A DNA stretch of 30,004 nucleotides from a virus. The stretch spans positions 1 to 30,004 of IMG/VR virus record IMGVR_UViG_3300044675_000296, one strand, 5' to 3'. Under the pieces are notes generated by a model. The model saw only the letters and a list, made by a program, of their open reading frames with translations, searched no databases and was not told the origin of the DNA. Each line of letters begins with the position of its first letter. Position 1 is the stretch's first letter. Both the position numbers and the translations under genes were made by a program. Positions 1 through 7,468 of this stretch are shown one piece after another.

Positions 1-2
1 TA

Positions 3-518
3 CTGCGTGATTACGTCACAACAACTTGTGCAGGTAAGGACTACTCGACTTGGAAGAAGCCGAACCGTAGATACATTGGTATGGATATGCTCATGCCGTC
101 ATCTATCAGCGAAACAATGGGTGAACTTGTTGTGGCAATAGATACCTCGGGGTCAATCGGTCAGCGTGAATTGACTAGATTCTTGACGGAGATCAAGGGT
201 ATATGCGATCAGGTCAAGCCAAGCAAGGTGCGCCTACTGTATTGGGACACGGCGGTATGTGGTCATGAAGTCTATGACGAGATGGATCGGGACAACATCG
301 CTACCTCTACCAAACCACAAGGTGGGGGCGGTACGAATGTGGAGTGCGTACCAATCTATATGAACGAGCATGGTATCAAGCCTGAGTTAGTAATAGTACT
401 AACAGATGGTTACTTAGGTGGGTCATGGGGTCAATGGAGTGTGCCTGTGTTGTGGTGTATTGACGGCAACAGTTCAGCGACAGCAGATGTTGGAACAACT
501 ATACATATTGAGGAGTGA
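3..518 (+). CDS. VWA-like domain protein, C-terminal part of a DUF2201-type protein (5' truncated)
   Basis: The reading frame is open from base 3 and has no start inside the window before the first in-frame ATG at 81. The residues before that ATG (LRDYVTTTCAGKDYSTWKKP) belong to the same family, so the gene begins upstream and 81 is not its start. The visible part is a von Willebrand A fold with a MIDAS metal site: DTSGS near 141-155, a GGGGTN loop near 322-340 and LTDG near 399-410. Family knowledge: DUF2201 proteins join an N-terminal metallopeptidase-like domain to this VWA domain, and usually sit next to a MoxR-type AAA+ ATPase acting as a chaperone pair. That ATPase would be off the left edge (inference). 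The stop TGA is followed 4 bases later by the next ATG, so the two genes look co-translated. The exact role in phages is unknown. Confidence 0.85.
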   Translation: MRDYVTTTCAGKDYSTWKKPNRRYIGMDMLMPSSISETMGELVVAIDTSGSIGQRELTRFLTEIKGICDQVKPSKVRLLYWDTAVCGHEVYDEMDRDNIATSTKPQGGGGTNVECVPIYMNEHGIKPELVIVLTDGYLGGSWGQWSVPVLWCIDGNSSATADVGTTIHIEE

Positions 519-522
519 TGAA

Positions 523-1446
523 ATGGGATCAAATTGGTATACAAAACAAGGATTAAGTTCCTTTGACGAAGTAGCACAAGCGTACAACATGATTACACCG
601 ATTCGTGGGGCAAGAGCCAATGAGGACTTGCGACCACTAGGCGAGCGTAGGTACTGGTGGAATCGTATTCACAAATCCTCTGATAACAAGTATGTGCTAT
701 GTGATGGGCATTGGGCATTTAGCAGTGGACTTGGCAACGGTGCTGATGACGCTATGCGTGAACAGACTGCGCCGATTGTATGGGAACGCAAAGAAGATGG
801 TGACTACATGACTGTGCGTAGCCATATGAACGACGGTATCTCAGTATCTCGCTATACATTCTTGGATAGATGGTTGCCCAAGGGTATGCGCTTTGATTGG
901 TACACCACTACTGGTAAACACTTTGTCAAGTACCAAGACAAGGAGTTCTATTTGCCGAAGTTCAAGGGGACTATGGATTGGCAGAACAAGACATTCACCA
1001 TGCAACAGGACAACAAGTTAGTGTTTAAGTACACGGTTGATGGGGAGTTCGAGCGTGTGGGTGATCTTGTACCAATGCAGACACGGCGCATCGACAAGGA
1101 ACTAGATGCCCATTACAAGCCCAAGATGAAGGAGATGTGGGACTGGATGTGTACGGTGCTACCCGTAATGGGCGACAGTTTGGGTGATGCCAAGGGTCAG
1201 TATGCCGAAACCTTAACCGAAGGTGTTGGGGGTTATTGGTATTGGGAGCGTTACGTGGATAAGAACTTGGTACGTGAGATTCTTGATAACCCTGAGCATG
1301 ACAAGCGTATGGCATTGGCTGGCTTACTTGCGTACAAGGCGGATGCAATAACGGGCGGTAGGTTTGCCCCACAAAAACATTCGTATGCAAATTTTAGAAA
1401 CTGCTTGCGCAAGGTCGGCGGTATGTTTGCAGTAGAACTTAAGTAG
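523..1446 (+). CDS. Phage protein of unknown function, 307 aa
   Basis: I do not recognise a named domain. The frame is open from 418, but the ATG at 523 is preferred: AGGAG lies at 511-515 with 7 bases of spacing, and an earlier start would overlap the VWA gene by about 100 bases. The protein is rich in Trp, Tyr and Lys. It begins MGSNWYTKQGLSSFDEVAQA and has a motif RPLGERRYWWNRIH near residues 35-50. No signal peptide or membrane segment is seen; it looks like a soluble, folded cytoplasmic protein. It lies immediately after the VWA gene and 24 bases before the next unknown gene, so it may be a substrate or partner of the VWA system, but only position supports that. Confidence 0.8.
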   Translation: MGSNWYTKQGLSSFDEVAQAYNMITPIRGARANEDLRPLGERRYWWNRIHKSSDNKYVLCDGHWAFSSGLGNGADDAMREQTAPIVWERKEDGDYMTVRSHMNDGISVSRYTFLDRWLPKGMRFDWYTTTGKHFVKYQDKEFYLPKFKGTMDWQNKTFTMQQDNKLVFKYTVDGEFERVGDLVPMQTRRIDKELDAHYKPKMKEMWDWMCTVLPVMGDSLGDAKGQYAETLTEGVGGYWYWERYVDKNLVREILDNPEHDKRMALAGLLAYKADAITGGRFAPQKHSYANFRNCLRKVGGMFAVELK

Positions 1447-1470
1447 TAATGTTACTAACAGGAGATTGAC

Positions 1471-2427
1471 ATGACAACAAAGATAGCAAACTTAAACAAG
1501 TTGATGGGTAATGAGAACCATAAAGAACGAATCCAGTCGATTACGCAGAGAGCAGTAACGGCAGGGTATACCGAGTTCTTAGATGGTGTGCCAGTACACA
1601 AAGAGTTATTGGGGTTTGCCCAAGCATTACAGAAGGCGATGCCGAAAGTAAAGTTTTTTGCACATAACTTTGGCTTAATAAACAACCCACAAGTTCATGT
1701 GTGCAACGAGGTATTTGTATATATGGATGACTTTCCCTGTGATCTTGGTCGGATAAGCTGGGCAGACAACGGGGTGAAGTCGGGGGAGTGTACCTACGGT
1801 GTGTATAGCCGTAAGATACAGAACGCTAAGTATGCACAGCACCGAGACCAGCACCACATGGTTATGACGAACGACTTGGAGAAGGCGGTGAAGAACGCAC
1901 GTAAACATCTTCTGCCGTACACCACTCGTGAGTTAGCTCAGGTATTCTACGAACCTTTACATGAGAAGGTGTCAAGAGTATTAGACATTGTAAAGACCAA
2001 GGCACACGAGGGGGCGAGGGATATTGTCAATAACCGTATGGCTATCTTGCAGGAGATCGAGTTCCTAAAGAAGCAGGGTGTGCAGTTCGTTACCCCTGAG
2101 TTCCGAGAGTTATCGGAGAAGATCGAGCAGTTACTCAGCGACTACCGAGAGCAGGAAGCCCGTAAGGTATCGGCTGTCTTTGTGCGATTCAAGCAGATCG
2201 GGGACACCACCTATGCAGACTTACAAGAGGTGCATAACGTGCGGGAGATTCGCTGGGATGTAAAGATGAACACAACAGATGCACAAGCTATAAGTTGTCC
2301 AGCAGATGAGTTACCACAGGACATAGCTGGGCAGGTAGCCGTACTGAATATCTTAGAGAACGATGGCTATGTATCAGGGGTCGGCATGAAGGTAGACGAT
2401 AAAACATATTGGGTAGAGAGGGGTTAA
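1471..2427 (+). CDS. Phage protein of unknown function, 318 aa, with coiled coil and C-terminal YWV module
   Basis: The start ATG at 1471 has a good ribosome-binding site, AGGAGA, at 1461-1466. No known enzyme motif is recognised. The first 150 residues look globular; residues about 150-235 are charged and helical with a likely coiled coil (runs of E, K, Q with spaced L/V/I). The last 36 residues contain DELP...AVL..L....V.GVG......YWV..G, which recurs at the end of the next gene. The stop TAA is followed two bases later by the next ATG, so the two are probably co-translated. The shared C-terminus suggests a common binding surface or partner (inference). Confidence 0.8.
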   Translation: MTTKIANLNKLMGNENHKERIQSITQRAVTAGYTEFLDGVPVHKELLGFAQALQKAMPKVKFFAHNFGLINNPQVHVCNEVFVYMDDFPCDLGRISWADNGVKSGECTYGVYSRKIQNAKYAQHRDQHHMVMTNDLEKAVKNARKHLLPYTTRELAQVFYEPLHEKVSRVLDIVKTKAHEGARDIVNNRMAILQEIEFLKKQGVQFVTPEFRELSEKIEQLLSDYREQEARKVSAVFVRFKQIGDTTYADLQEVHNVREIRWDVKMNTTDAQAISCPADELPQDIAGQVAVLNILENDGYVSGVGMKVDDKTYWVERG

Positions 2428-2429
2428 TT

Positions 2430-2843
2430 ATGTATAGCGAACAAGCAAGTAAAGAAAGAAATCTGTATCTCCAGCTTTTCTATGACCTAGGATTCCATGG
2501 GAATTGGAGAGATGCGAACGGTAGTAAGATGCTGTCTGCACCCGAAGAAGTACTGCTGATGTACTTAGAGATGGTGAAGGAACTACCGATTTACAGGATA
2601 CAGATTAACGCTGACCATACCGTAGAAACAACTTGTTATGAGATGTTGGATGCGTTTGATCCTGAGTTAAAAAAGTATTACGAAACACTTGACGAGTTAC
2701 CAAAATGGGTGCAAGATAAACTCGCTGTCTTGATGCTACTTGACCATACGAAAGTCAATGAAGAAGTCGAGGGTGTAGGCAGACGCATTAACGAAAATGT
2801 GTATTGGGTTTTTAACGGAGAAATAAGTGGCGCAAACCCCTGA
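2430..2843 (+). CDS. Phage protein of unknown function, 137 aa, sharing a C-terminal module with its neighbour
   Basis: The frame is open from 2409, but the ATG at 2430 is the better start: it lies just past the upstream stop and GAGAGGGG at 2415-2422 can serve as the ribosome-binding site. The protein is acidic and has no membrane segment. Its C-terminal 45 residues, from DELPKWVQDKLAVLMLL to YWVFNGE, align with the end of the preceding 318-residue protein through DELP, AVL, GVG and YWV. The N-terminal 85 residues are unlike that protein. The gene overlaps the VRR-NUC gene by 17 bases. Function unknown. Confidence 0.78.
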   Translation: MYSEQASKERNLYLQLFYDLGFHGNWRDANGSKMLSAPEEVLLMYLEMVKELPIYRIQINADHTVETTCYEMLDAFDPELKKYYETLDELPKWVQDKLAVLMLLDHTKVNEEVEGVGRRINENVYWVFNGEISGANP

Positions 2844-3147
2844 AGGGAAGGTTAAGAAATCGGTTCGCCAAGTCCTTGATGGGCTTGGTGCTTACTACGT
2901 GATGCCAGTTACAGGCGGTTTTGGCAGACAAGGTGCGCCCGATTTTCTAGTTTGCCTAGAAGGTAAATTTTTCGGCATTGAAACTAAGGCTGGAAAGGGA
3001 AAACTCACAGCATTGCAAGAGATGAACTTAAAGAAAATCATTGACTGCGGTGGTGTGGCTTTAGTAGTAAGGGAAGGCGACGTAAAGTATCTACCCTCTT
3101 TATTAACAACAGGAGAAAGTAACTATGAAAAAACTATCAACAACTAA
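2827..3147 (+). CDS. VRR-NUC domain nuclease
   Basis: This small single-domain protein of 106 aa has the VRR-NUC fold signature: GAPDFLV with Asp39, then GIETKAGKG with Glu52 and Lys54, forming the PD-(D/E)XK-type active site, followed by LTALQ. Stand-alone VRR-NUC proteins are common in phages and cleave branched DNA such as Holliday junctions (family knowledge); here the role is probably processing of replication or recombination intermediates. The start is GTG at 2827, supported by GGAGA at 2817-2821. The gene overlaps its upstream neighbour by 17 bases and its downstream neighbour by 23 bases, in different frames. Confidence 0.9.
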   Translation: MAQTPEGKVKKSVRQVLDGLGAYYVMPVTGGFGRQGAPDFLVCLEGKFFGIETKAGKGKLTALQEMNLKKIIDCGGVALVVREGDVKYLPSLLTTGESNYEKTINN

Positions 3148-3565
3148 GCAGATTCTTAACATCTTAAACACACAAGGTGGCAAGAAACCCAAGCAACTGA
3201 TTGCCTTAACAAAGGCGAATTCAACCAGTGTATACAACGCACTACACCAACTACGTAGTAAGAAGATGATTGCCAAAGAAGAAGATGGTGTGTATATCTC
3301 GCAGACACAGAAGTCGGTTAGTAAAGTTACTAACAAAAATGAGTGGAAGACTGTATTGGTTAGTGTAAGTGATAAACCAGCTAACGCTAAATATGTTAAG
3401 TCCCTTGAAACACAAGTGCATGAGTTAGAGAAATTGCACGACGGGTGGCGACAGAACTACAAGAAACTCGAAGCCGACTACACCCAAGCTAAGATCATGT
3501 ACCTCGATAGCCAAGCAGTAATTAAGTACCTCGAAGAAAAAGTAGCACAACTCATTAAAGGATAA
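3125..3565 (+). CDS. Winged helix-turn-helix protein with C-terminal coiled coil
   Basis: Residues 1-60 (start MKKLSTTKQILNILNTQGGK) fit a winged HTH: helix, turn, then a recognition-helix region TSVYNALHQLRSKKMI followed by a short wing (EEDGVYIS). Residues about 90-146 are charged and heptad-like and probably form a coiled coil for oligomerisation. The start ATG at 3125 has AGGAGA at 3111-3116. A DNA-binding regulator is the simplest reading, but no operator can be pointed to. It overlaps the VRR-NUC gene by 23 bases and is followed two bases after its stop by the glycosyltransferase gene. Confidence 0.7.
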   Translation: MKKLSTTKQILNILNTQGGKKPKQLIALTKANSTSVYNALHQLRSKKMIAKEEDGVYISQTQKSVSKVTNKNEWKTVLVSVSDKPANAKYVKSLETQVHELEKLHDGWRQNYKKLEADYTQAKIMYLDSQAVIKYLEEKVAQLIKG

Positions 3566-3567
3566 CC

Positions 3568-4341
3568 ATGTTAGAAAACGTAGAAGCAGTAGAAGCAAAG
3601 AAACCAGCCAAGTTATTTATAGCTACACCGATGTACGGTGGGTTATGTGTAGGTGGCTACACCATGGGTATCTTAGAGTGTGTGCAGACATTTATGAAGC
3701 ATGGAATTCAGATGTACTACTCGTACATGATGAATGAGTCTTTGATTACTCGTGCTCGTAACGGTATGGCTTATGACTTTATGCAATCGGATGCTACACA
3801 CCTGATGTTTATTGATGCGGATATTAGCTTTAAACCAGCAGACATTGTGCGTATGATTGATGCGGACAAAGACATTATCTGCGGAATGTATCCAAAGAAA
3901 GAGATCAACTGGCAGTTAGTATCCAATGCCGTCAAGTCAGGCGTGGACTACAAAGACCTACCACAATACACGGGTTCGTTCGTGGTAAACCTAGTAGGCG
4001 GTGCAACGGAAACAACTGGCGATATTAACCATCCAATGGAGATTGACAACGGTGGTACAGGATTCATGTTGATTAAGCGTGAAGTATTTGAAACACTAAA
4101 GCCGACTGTGCCAACGTATACAAACGACATGATTCTGATTGTGGACAAGAATCCAGTTAAGAAGATTATCCACGAATACTTTGCTACCAGCATTGACGAA
4201 ACCACTAACAGGTTACTTTCAGAAGACTATCACTTTTGCAAGATTGCACGTATGCAGGGCTATAAAGTTTATGCCGCACCTTGGGCGAATCTAACCCATA
4301 GCGGAACGTATAACTTTAGCGGTACTTTACCAAGGGGGTAA
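3568..4341 (+). CDS. GT-A fold glycosyltransferase (family 2-like)
   Basis: This 257-aa protein has the features of a metal-dependent GT-A glycosyltransferase: an N-terminal strand LFIATPMYGG, then MFIDADISF with the D83-A84-D85 metal and nucleotide-sugar site, a GGTGFMLIKREVF acceptor-side motif, EDYHFC near residue 218, and a late LTHSGTYNF whose His is typical of the metal-binding C-terminus. No membrane segment is seen, so it should act in the cytoplasm. Substrate cannot be told. With the FkbM methyltransferase 1.5 kb downstream it may modify host or virion surface glycans (inference). AAAGGA just before the ATG acts as the ribosome-binding site. Confidence 0.85.
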   Translation: MLENVEAVEAKKPAKLFIATPMYGGLCVGGYTMGILECVQTFMKHGIQMYYSYMMNESLITRARNGMAYDFMQSDATHLMFIDADISFKPADIVRMIDADKDIICGMYPKKEINWQLVSNAVKSGVDYKDLPQYTGSFVVNLVGGATETTGDINHPMEIDNGGTGFMLIKREVFETLKPTVPTYTNDMILIVDKNPVKKIIHEYFATSIDETTNRLLSEDYHFCKIARMQGYKVYAAPWANLTHSGTYNFSGTLPRG

Positions 4342-4342
4342 C

Positions 4343-4417
4343 GTGACCTACACCTTAATATTTTCCACGTTAATCATAGCCCTACTTATTTTTATTATTT
4401 GGCAGAACTACAAATGA
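4343..4417 (+). CDS. 24-residue single-span membrane miniprotein
   Basis: A GTG start at 4343 opens one base after the glycosyltransferase stop, with AAGGGGG at 4332-4338 as ribosome-binding site. The peptide is almost one hydrophobic helix, MTYTLIFSTLIIALLIFIIW, followed by QNYK; a single membrane span with a short polar tail is the clear prediction. Its stop TGA overlaps the next ATG (ATGA), which argues for translation. Role unknown; it might anchor or regulate a neighbour or act on the host membrane. It is too short for default gene callers. Confidence 0.55.
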   Translation: MTYTLIFSTLIIALLIFIIWQNYK

Positions 4418-4527
4418 ACCCACAACAACTGCAAGCGGTACTGCAAGTGATCTTTGATCGTTTGAAAACGTTGGAAGATGCCGTAGTTGAACTACGAAAG
4501 ATACAAGATGACCTTTTTAGTCGCTAA
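4414..4527 (+). CDS. 37-residue helical miniprotein
   Basis: The ATG at 4414 overlaps the stop of the membrane miniprotein (ATGA), and the end overlaps the next gene by 20 bases. The peptide starts MNPQQLQAVLQVIFDRLKTL and continues EDAVVELRKIQDDLF: one amphipathic helix with heptad spacing of L/V/I, so probably a coiled-coil oligomer. It lacks a strong ribosome-binding site of its own and is likely translated by coupling. Function unknown. Confidence 0.55.
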   Translation: MNPQQLQAVLQVIFDRLKTLEDAVVELRKIQDDLFSR

Positions 4528-5155
4528 CATACCACCCGTTAAGTGTTTTGTGCGTAAAGAGTTCCTTTACAACCACGAGAAAGGACACGGGGAATTAGAG
4601 CCATGCGTGTGGATGACTGCCAAAGCAATCAAGGGGCAAGCCTTCCGCATTGAATCTATGCTAACTAACTACGGTGCGCTGTATGACAAGTTACCCATTA
4701 GCGCATACGTGTGGAAGGAAGTCCTTGTAGACCCGTTGCATCATTTACCTTTAGACCACTTACAGATATGGGATTGTCTGTCTTACGATATGACGGTTAT
4801 TGAGAAGTCTAATCTGCGTGGGCTCAAGGTCAAATACTTTGGTAAGGATAAGCAGTTTCATTTTGGTAATTACTTATTCACCATTGACTTTGCCAGCCCT
4901 GATGCTAACCGTTTAGATACTAGCTTTAGCGAAGGAGTAGAGGAACATAAGTCATACAACTTTATTAAGTTAGATAACGGGCAATTTGCCTGCCAACCCA
5001 ACAACCGTTGTCTTTGGTATGACGTATCACTTGTACCCGCCGTACTTAAAACACCTGACTTCAAGATACCTACCGAAGTGTATAGCGTTGAGAACCATGC
5101 TAAGTGGAGCGCCAAGGATGAGTGGTTTTATAACTTTGAGGAAATTAAAAGATGA
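4508..5155 (+). CDS. Phage protein of unknown function, 215 aa (aquatic phage family)
   Basis: The frame is open from a TTG at 4487, but the ATG at 4508 is the natural start (MTFLVANIPPVKCFVRKEFL). From memory, very similar N-termini occur in marine and freshwater phage proteins without a known role; a search would confirm. The protein is globular with several aromatic and acidic patches and no membrane segment. It overlaps the 37-residue gene by 20 bases at its start and the following gene by 4 bases (ATGA), so the set is one translation unit. Confidence 0.8.
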   Translation: MTFLVANIPPVKCFVRKEFLYNHEKGHGELEPCVWMTAKAIKGQAFRIESMLTNYGALYDKLPISAYVWKEVLVDPLHHLPLDHLQIWDCLSYDMTVIEKSNLRGLKVKYFGKDKQFHFGNYLFTIDFASPDANRLDTSFSEGVEEHKSYNFIKLDNGQFACQPNNRCLWYDVSLVPAVLKTPDFKIPTEVYSVENHAKWSAKDEWFYNFEEIKR

Positions 5156-5886
5156 TATTTTTATTCCCAAAAAGAGAAATAGTGCTAGATTGTTTTATAG
5201 CGGAAGAAGCCATAGCTAAAAGAGCTCCAATTGAAAAGTCTATGAAATATATTCCTGATTGGTGGAAAGAATTGCCAAAAGAATACTATATTGGGAACAA
5301 CTTCTTTCCATCTCCCACAATGAAACATTGCGCAGGAATGGTTGATTACTACCGAAATTCAGTAACCATTCCTTTATGGTCTGACTTAGCACTTCGGGGT
5401 TTTGCAGGGGGAGGATGCGACTGGCAGTTTGCCGATGGGAATAGCCGTATAGAATCGCACCCCGTGGAGCAACGTGCGAATTTTTTATCCAACGGAAACT
5501 ACACACATGTAAAACTACTTAACCCTTGGCAACTGAGAACCGATGAAAGTATTAAATGGGTGTGGAGCCAACCTACATATAATTTTGTAGATCCTGAACA
5601 TTTTTTTGTATTACCTGGGAGTCTTGATTTTTCAAAACAGCATCAGGCGCATATAAATTTAATGTTGAACGTAACAGTAGAAAAACAATTACTTATAAAA
5701 CTAGGGCAACCTATGGTGCACATAACCCCTATGTCAGACAGGAAAGTAAAAGTAGTTAGGCATGTAATACCTAAAGCTGAATACGAACATATGTTTATTC
5801 TTAGACCCTCTAAGTTTATCAATTCATATAACGTCGCTAATAAATTAGCTAGTAAGTTTTCAACATGCCCATTTAAAAAAGGATAA
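5152..5886 (+). CDS. Phage protein of unknown function, 244 aa (cyanophage-like, A/T-rich gene)
   Basis: The start ATG overlaps the upstream stop (ATGA). The protein has YIPDWWKELPKE near residue 40, then MKHCAGMVDYYRNSVTIPLW. The pattern 'DWWK.LP ... K.C.G..D.....IPLWSD' is, from memory, shared with a family of cyanophage and other aquatic phage proteins of unknown role, sometimes near 2-oxoglutarate oxygenases or glycan genes. No catalytic motif is recognised. The DNA is visibly more A/T-rich than both neighbours, and codon choice shifts with it, suggesting separate acquisition (inference). Confidence 0.75.
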   Translation: MIFLFPKREIVLDCFIAEEAIAKRAPIEKSMKYIPDWWKELPKEYYIGNNFFPSPTMKHCAGMVDYYRNSVTIPLWSDLALRGFAGGGCDWQFADGNSRIESHPVEQRANFLSNGNYTHVKLLNPWQLRTDESIKWVWSQPTYNFVDPEHFFVLPGSLDFSKQHQAHINLMLNVTVEKQLLIKLGQPMVHITPMSDRKVKVVRHVIPKAEYEHMFILRPSKFINSYNVANKLASKFSTCPFKKG

Positions 5887-5888
5887 AA

Positions 5889-6620
5889 ATGATACCGAAC
5901 TGTGAATTAGTAAAGGTAGATGGTACACAGTTTCTTGTGTTCAAGGGGCAAGATTTAATATCAAACCACTTGAAGAAGGAACTGTACGAGAACGACCTTC
6001 ACCAGCTTGCGCTAAAGATACTAATAGATAAACCCGACGGGCAAGTGCTGGATATTGGTGCAAACCTAGGTACGTTCTGCGTACCCCTCGCACGAAAGAT
6101 TTCTGCGCTAGAGTTCCATGCCTTTGAACCACAACGGATAATTTACTATCAGCTATGTGCCAATACGATTATCAATAGCTTGGGCAATGTGTACACCTAT
6201 GAAGCTGGGCTATCAAACCAAGAAGCAGACATAGAGTTAGAAGTGCCTGACTATGCAACCGAAGGCAATATTGGTGCGTTTAGTATTGATAAAGAAGTTC
6301 GTGAGAACGAGTACGAGTGTAAGACAAGCGGTGGTAAAGAGAAAATGATCTTGATGACACTTGATGGTATTGGCTTTGAGAATGTACGGCTAATTAAACT
6401 TGATGTAGAAGGTCACGAACTGGAAGTCTTGCAGGGCGGACTCGAAACAATCAAGGCGAACAACTACCCACCAATTATCTTTGAAGCGTGGACTTGGAAG
6501 CCTTGGTATCAGGAGAAGCGCAAAGCATTGTTTGATTACCTAGAAGGTCACGGCTACAAGATAGAGCAGTTAGGTGAAAACAACTTAGCACGACATCCGA
6601 AACACGAGGAACTGAAATGA
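5889..6620 (+). CDS. FkbM family SAM-dependent methyltransferase
   Basis: The 243-aa protein has class I methyltransferase motif I, VLDIGANLGTF (Asp55), the acidic HAFEPQ end of strand 2, and IKLDVEGHELEVLQGG (Asp172, Glu174, His176), the diagnostic FkbM motif. FkbM enzymes transfer a methyl group from S-adenosylmethionine, usually to hydroxyl groups of sugars or polyketides (family knowledge). With the upstream glycosyltransferase, methylation of a surface sugar is a reasonable guess, but the substrate is unknown. Its last bases overlap the next gene (ATGA). Confidence 0.92.
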   Translation: MIPNCELVKVDGTQFLVFKGQDLISNHLKKELYENDLHQLALKILIDKPDGQVLDIGANLGTFCVPLARKISALEFHAFEPQRIIYYQLCANTIINSLGNVYTYEAGLSNQEADIELEVPDYATEGNIGAFSIDKEVRENEYECKTSGGKEKMILMTLDGIGFENVRLIKLDVEGHELEVLQGGLETIKANNYPPIIFEAWTWKPWYQEKRKALFDYLEGHGYKIEQLGENNLARHPKHEELK

Positions 6621-6805
6621 ACGACCAAGACTTGAGGGATTGCTTTGCGATGTTTGCTTTGAACGGATTGCTAAGTAGGGCTAGTGTGTTTGATGCTAAA
6701 GAAGTATGGGAGATTGCTGATGCCATGCTCGAAGCCCGTAACAAAACAGAAGACGATGGTGGTATCACCACAATTAAAAAGAGGAAGTATGTCAGAAAAG
6801 ATTGA
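6617..6805 (+). CDS. Small phage protein of unknown function, 62 aa
   Basis: The ATG at 6617 overlaps the FkbM stop, so it is probably translated by coupling. The sequence begins MNDQDLRDCFAMFALNGLLS and reads as two amphipathic helices (DAKEVWEIADAMLEAR is the second), ending in a basic tail KKRKYVRKD. Small phage proteins with this helical pattern are common and uncharacterised. It overlaps the zinc-ribbon gene by 17 bases. Confidence 0.7.
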   Translation: MNDQDLRDCFAMFALNGLLSRASVFDAKEVWEIADAMLEARNKTEDDGGITTIKKRKYVRKD

Positions 6806-6968
6806 TGGTAATAGGGATAAACGTTTTTGCACGAGCTGTCAAACTATGCGACCAGCAGAGTACGGCAAGATGTTGATGGGGAAAATTAACAGGTGGCAGT
6901 GTACGGCTTGCGCCGAAAAAAGAAGTAAGCCACTATACGGTAAGAAAAAAGGAGAGGGCGATGCGTAA
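6789..6968 (+). CDS. Small zinc-ribbon protein, 59 aa
   Basis: The frame is open from 6684, but the ATG at 6789 with GAGG at 6781-6784 is the likely start, giving a protein beginning MSEKIDGNRDKRFCTSC. Two CxxC knuckles (CTSC and CTAC, about 25 residues apart) form a four-Cys zinc site, and Lys/Arg-rich ends suggest nucleic-acid binding. Similar phage ribbons are thought to be small DNA-binding or transcription-modulating proteins; no target is evident. It overlaps the next gene by 8 bases. Confidence 0.7.
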   Translation: MSEKIDGNRDKRFCTSCQTMRPAEYGKMLMGKINRWQCTACAEKRSKPLYGKKKGEGDA

Positions 6969-7278
6969 ATTATTAGGAACACTACTAGGTGTATTCACCG
7001 TTGGTGTATGTAGCGCACAGATGGTAACGTACTTGGATGCGAACGGTAAACCATTTATGTACTCTAGCAAGATTGGTGGGCAGACCGTATACATGGATCA
7101 GAACGGTAAACCTGTTGCGTACAAGGTATCTCCAAAGGTATCTGGGCCGTGGGTCGATCCGATAAACACACCATCATTTGTTTTTCCTTTAGTTAGCCCA
7201 TCGCTTCCTGGCCCCGCATCGACAAGTTTACCTAGCTTACCAACACTACCTGAACTACCCACCTTGAAAGGATTTTAA
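6961..7278 (+). CDS. Exported repeat protein with signal peptide, 105 aa
   Basis: The N-terminus MRKLLGTLLGVFTVGVCSAQ is a typical Sec signal peptide with probable cleavage after CSA. The position before the Cys is Val, so it does not fit a lipobox well. The mature part has two copies of a short unit, YLDANGKPFMY and YMDQNGKPVAY, then a Pro/Ser/Leu-rich tail (SLPSLPTLPELPTL). GGAG at 6951-6954 gives a strong start. It should reach the periplasm or cell surface of the host, where it could act in superinfection exclusion or lysis timing, but neither is shown. Confidence 0.75.
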   Translation: MRKLLGTLLGVFTVGVCSAQMVTYLDANGKPFMYSSKIGGQTVYMDQNGKPVAYKVSPKVSGPWVDPINTPSFVFPLVSPSLPGPASTSLPSLPTLPELPTLKGF

Positions 7279-7279
7279 A

Positions 7280-7468
7280 GTGACAACATTTACAACAGAA
7301 GACCGTATCAATGCAGTAGTTAATGTAGAGCCGATTCCATTCATGGGTTTGGTACAGTTGCAGGATAAAGAAGATACAGAGCAGATGTTGCGTGACCAGC
7401 TTACCATCGTGCAAGCCGAGTGCCAACGATTAAAAAAGAAACTAATGGAGCATGGGATTCATGACTAA
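7280..7468 (+). CDS. Small coiled-coil phage protein, 62 aa
   Basis: The start is GTG at 7280, two bases after the upstream stop, with AAAGGA at 7267-7272 nearby. The C-terminal half (LRDQLTIVQAECQRLKKKL) is a clear short coiled coil. The N-terminal half has the segment VEPIPFMGLVQL. It overlaps the next gene by 8 bases. Function unknown. Confidence 0.65.
   Translation: MTTFTTEDRINAVVNVEPIPFMGLVQLQDKEDTEQMLRDQLTIVQAECQRLKKKLMEHGIHD

Noticed and set aside
2078-2263. + strand ORF of 61 codons inside the 318-aa gene
   Set aside because: Ser/Arg-rich shadow in a shifted frame of a coiled-coil region, with no ribosome-binding site comparable to its neighbours.
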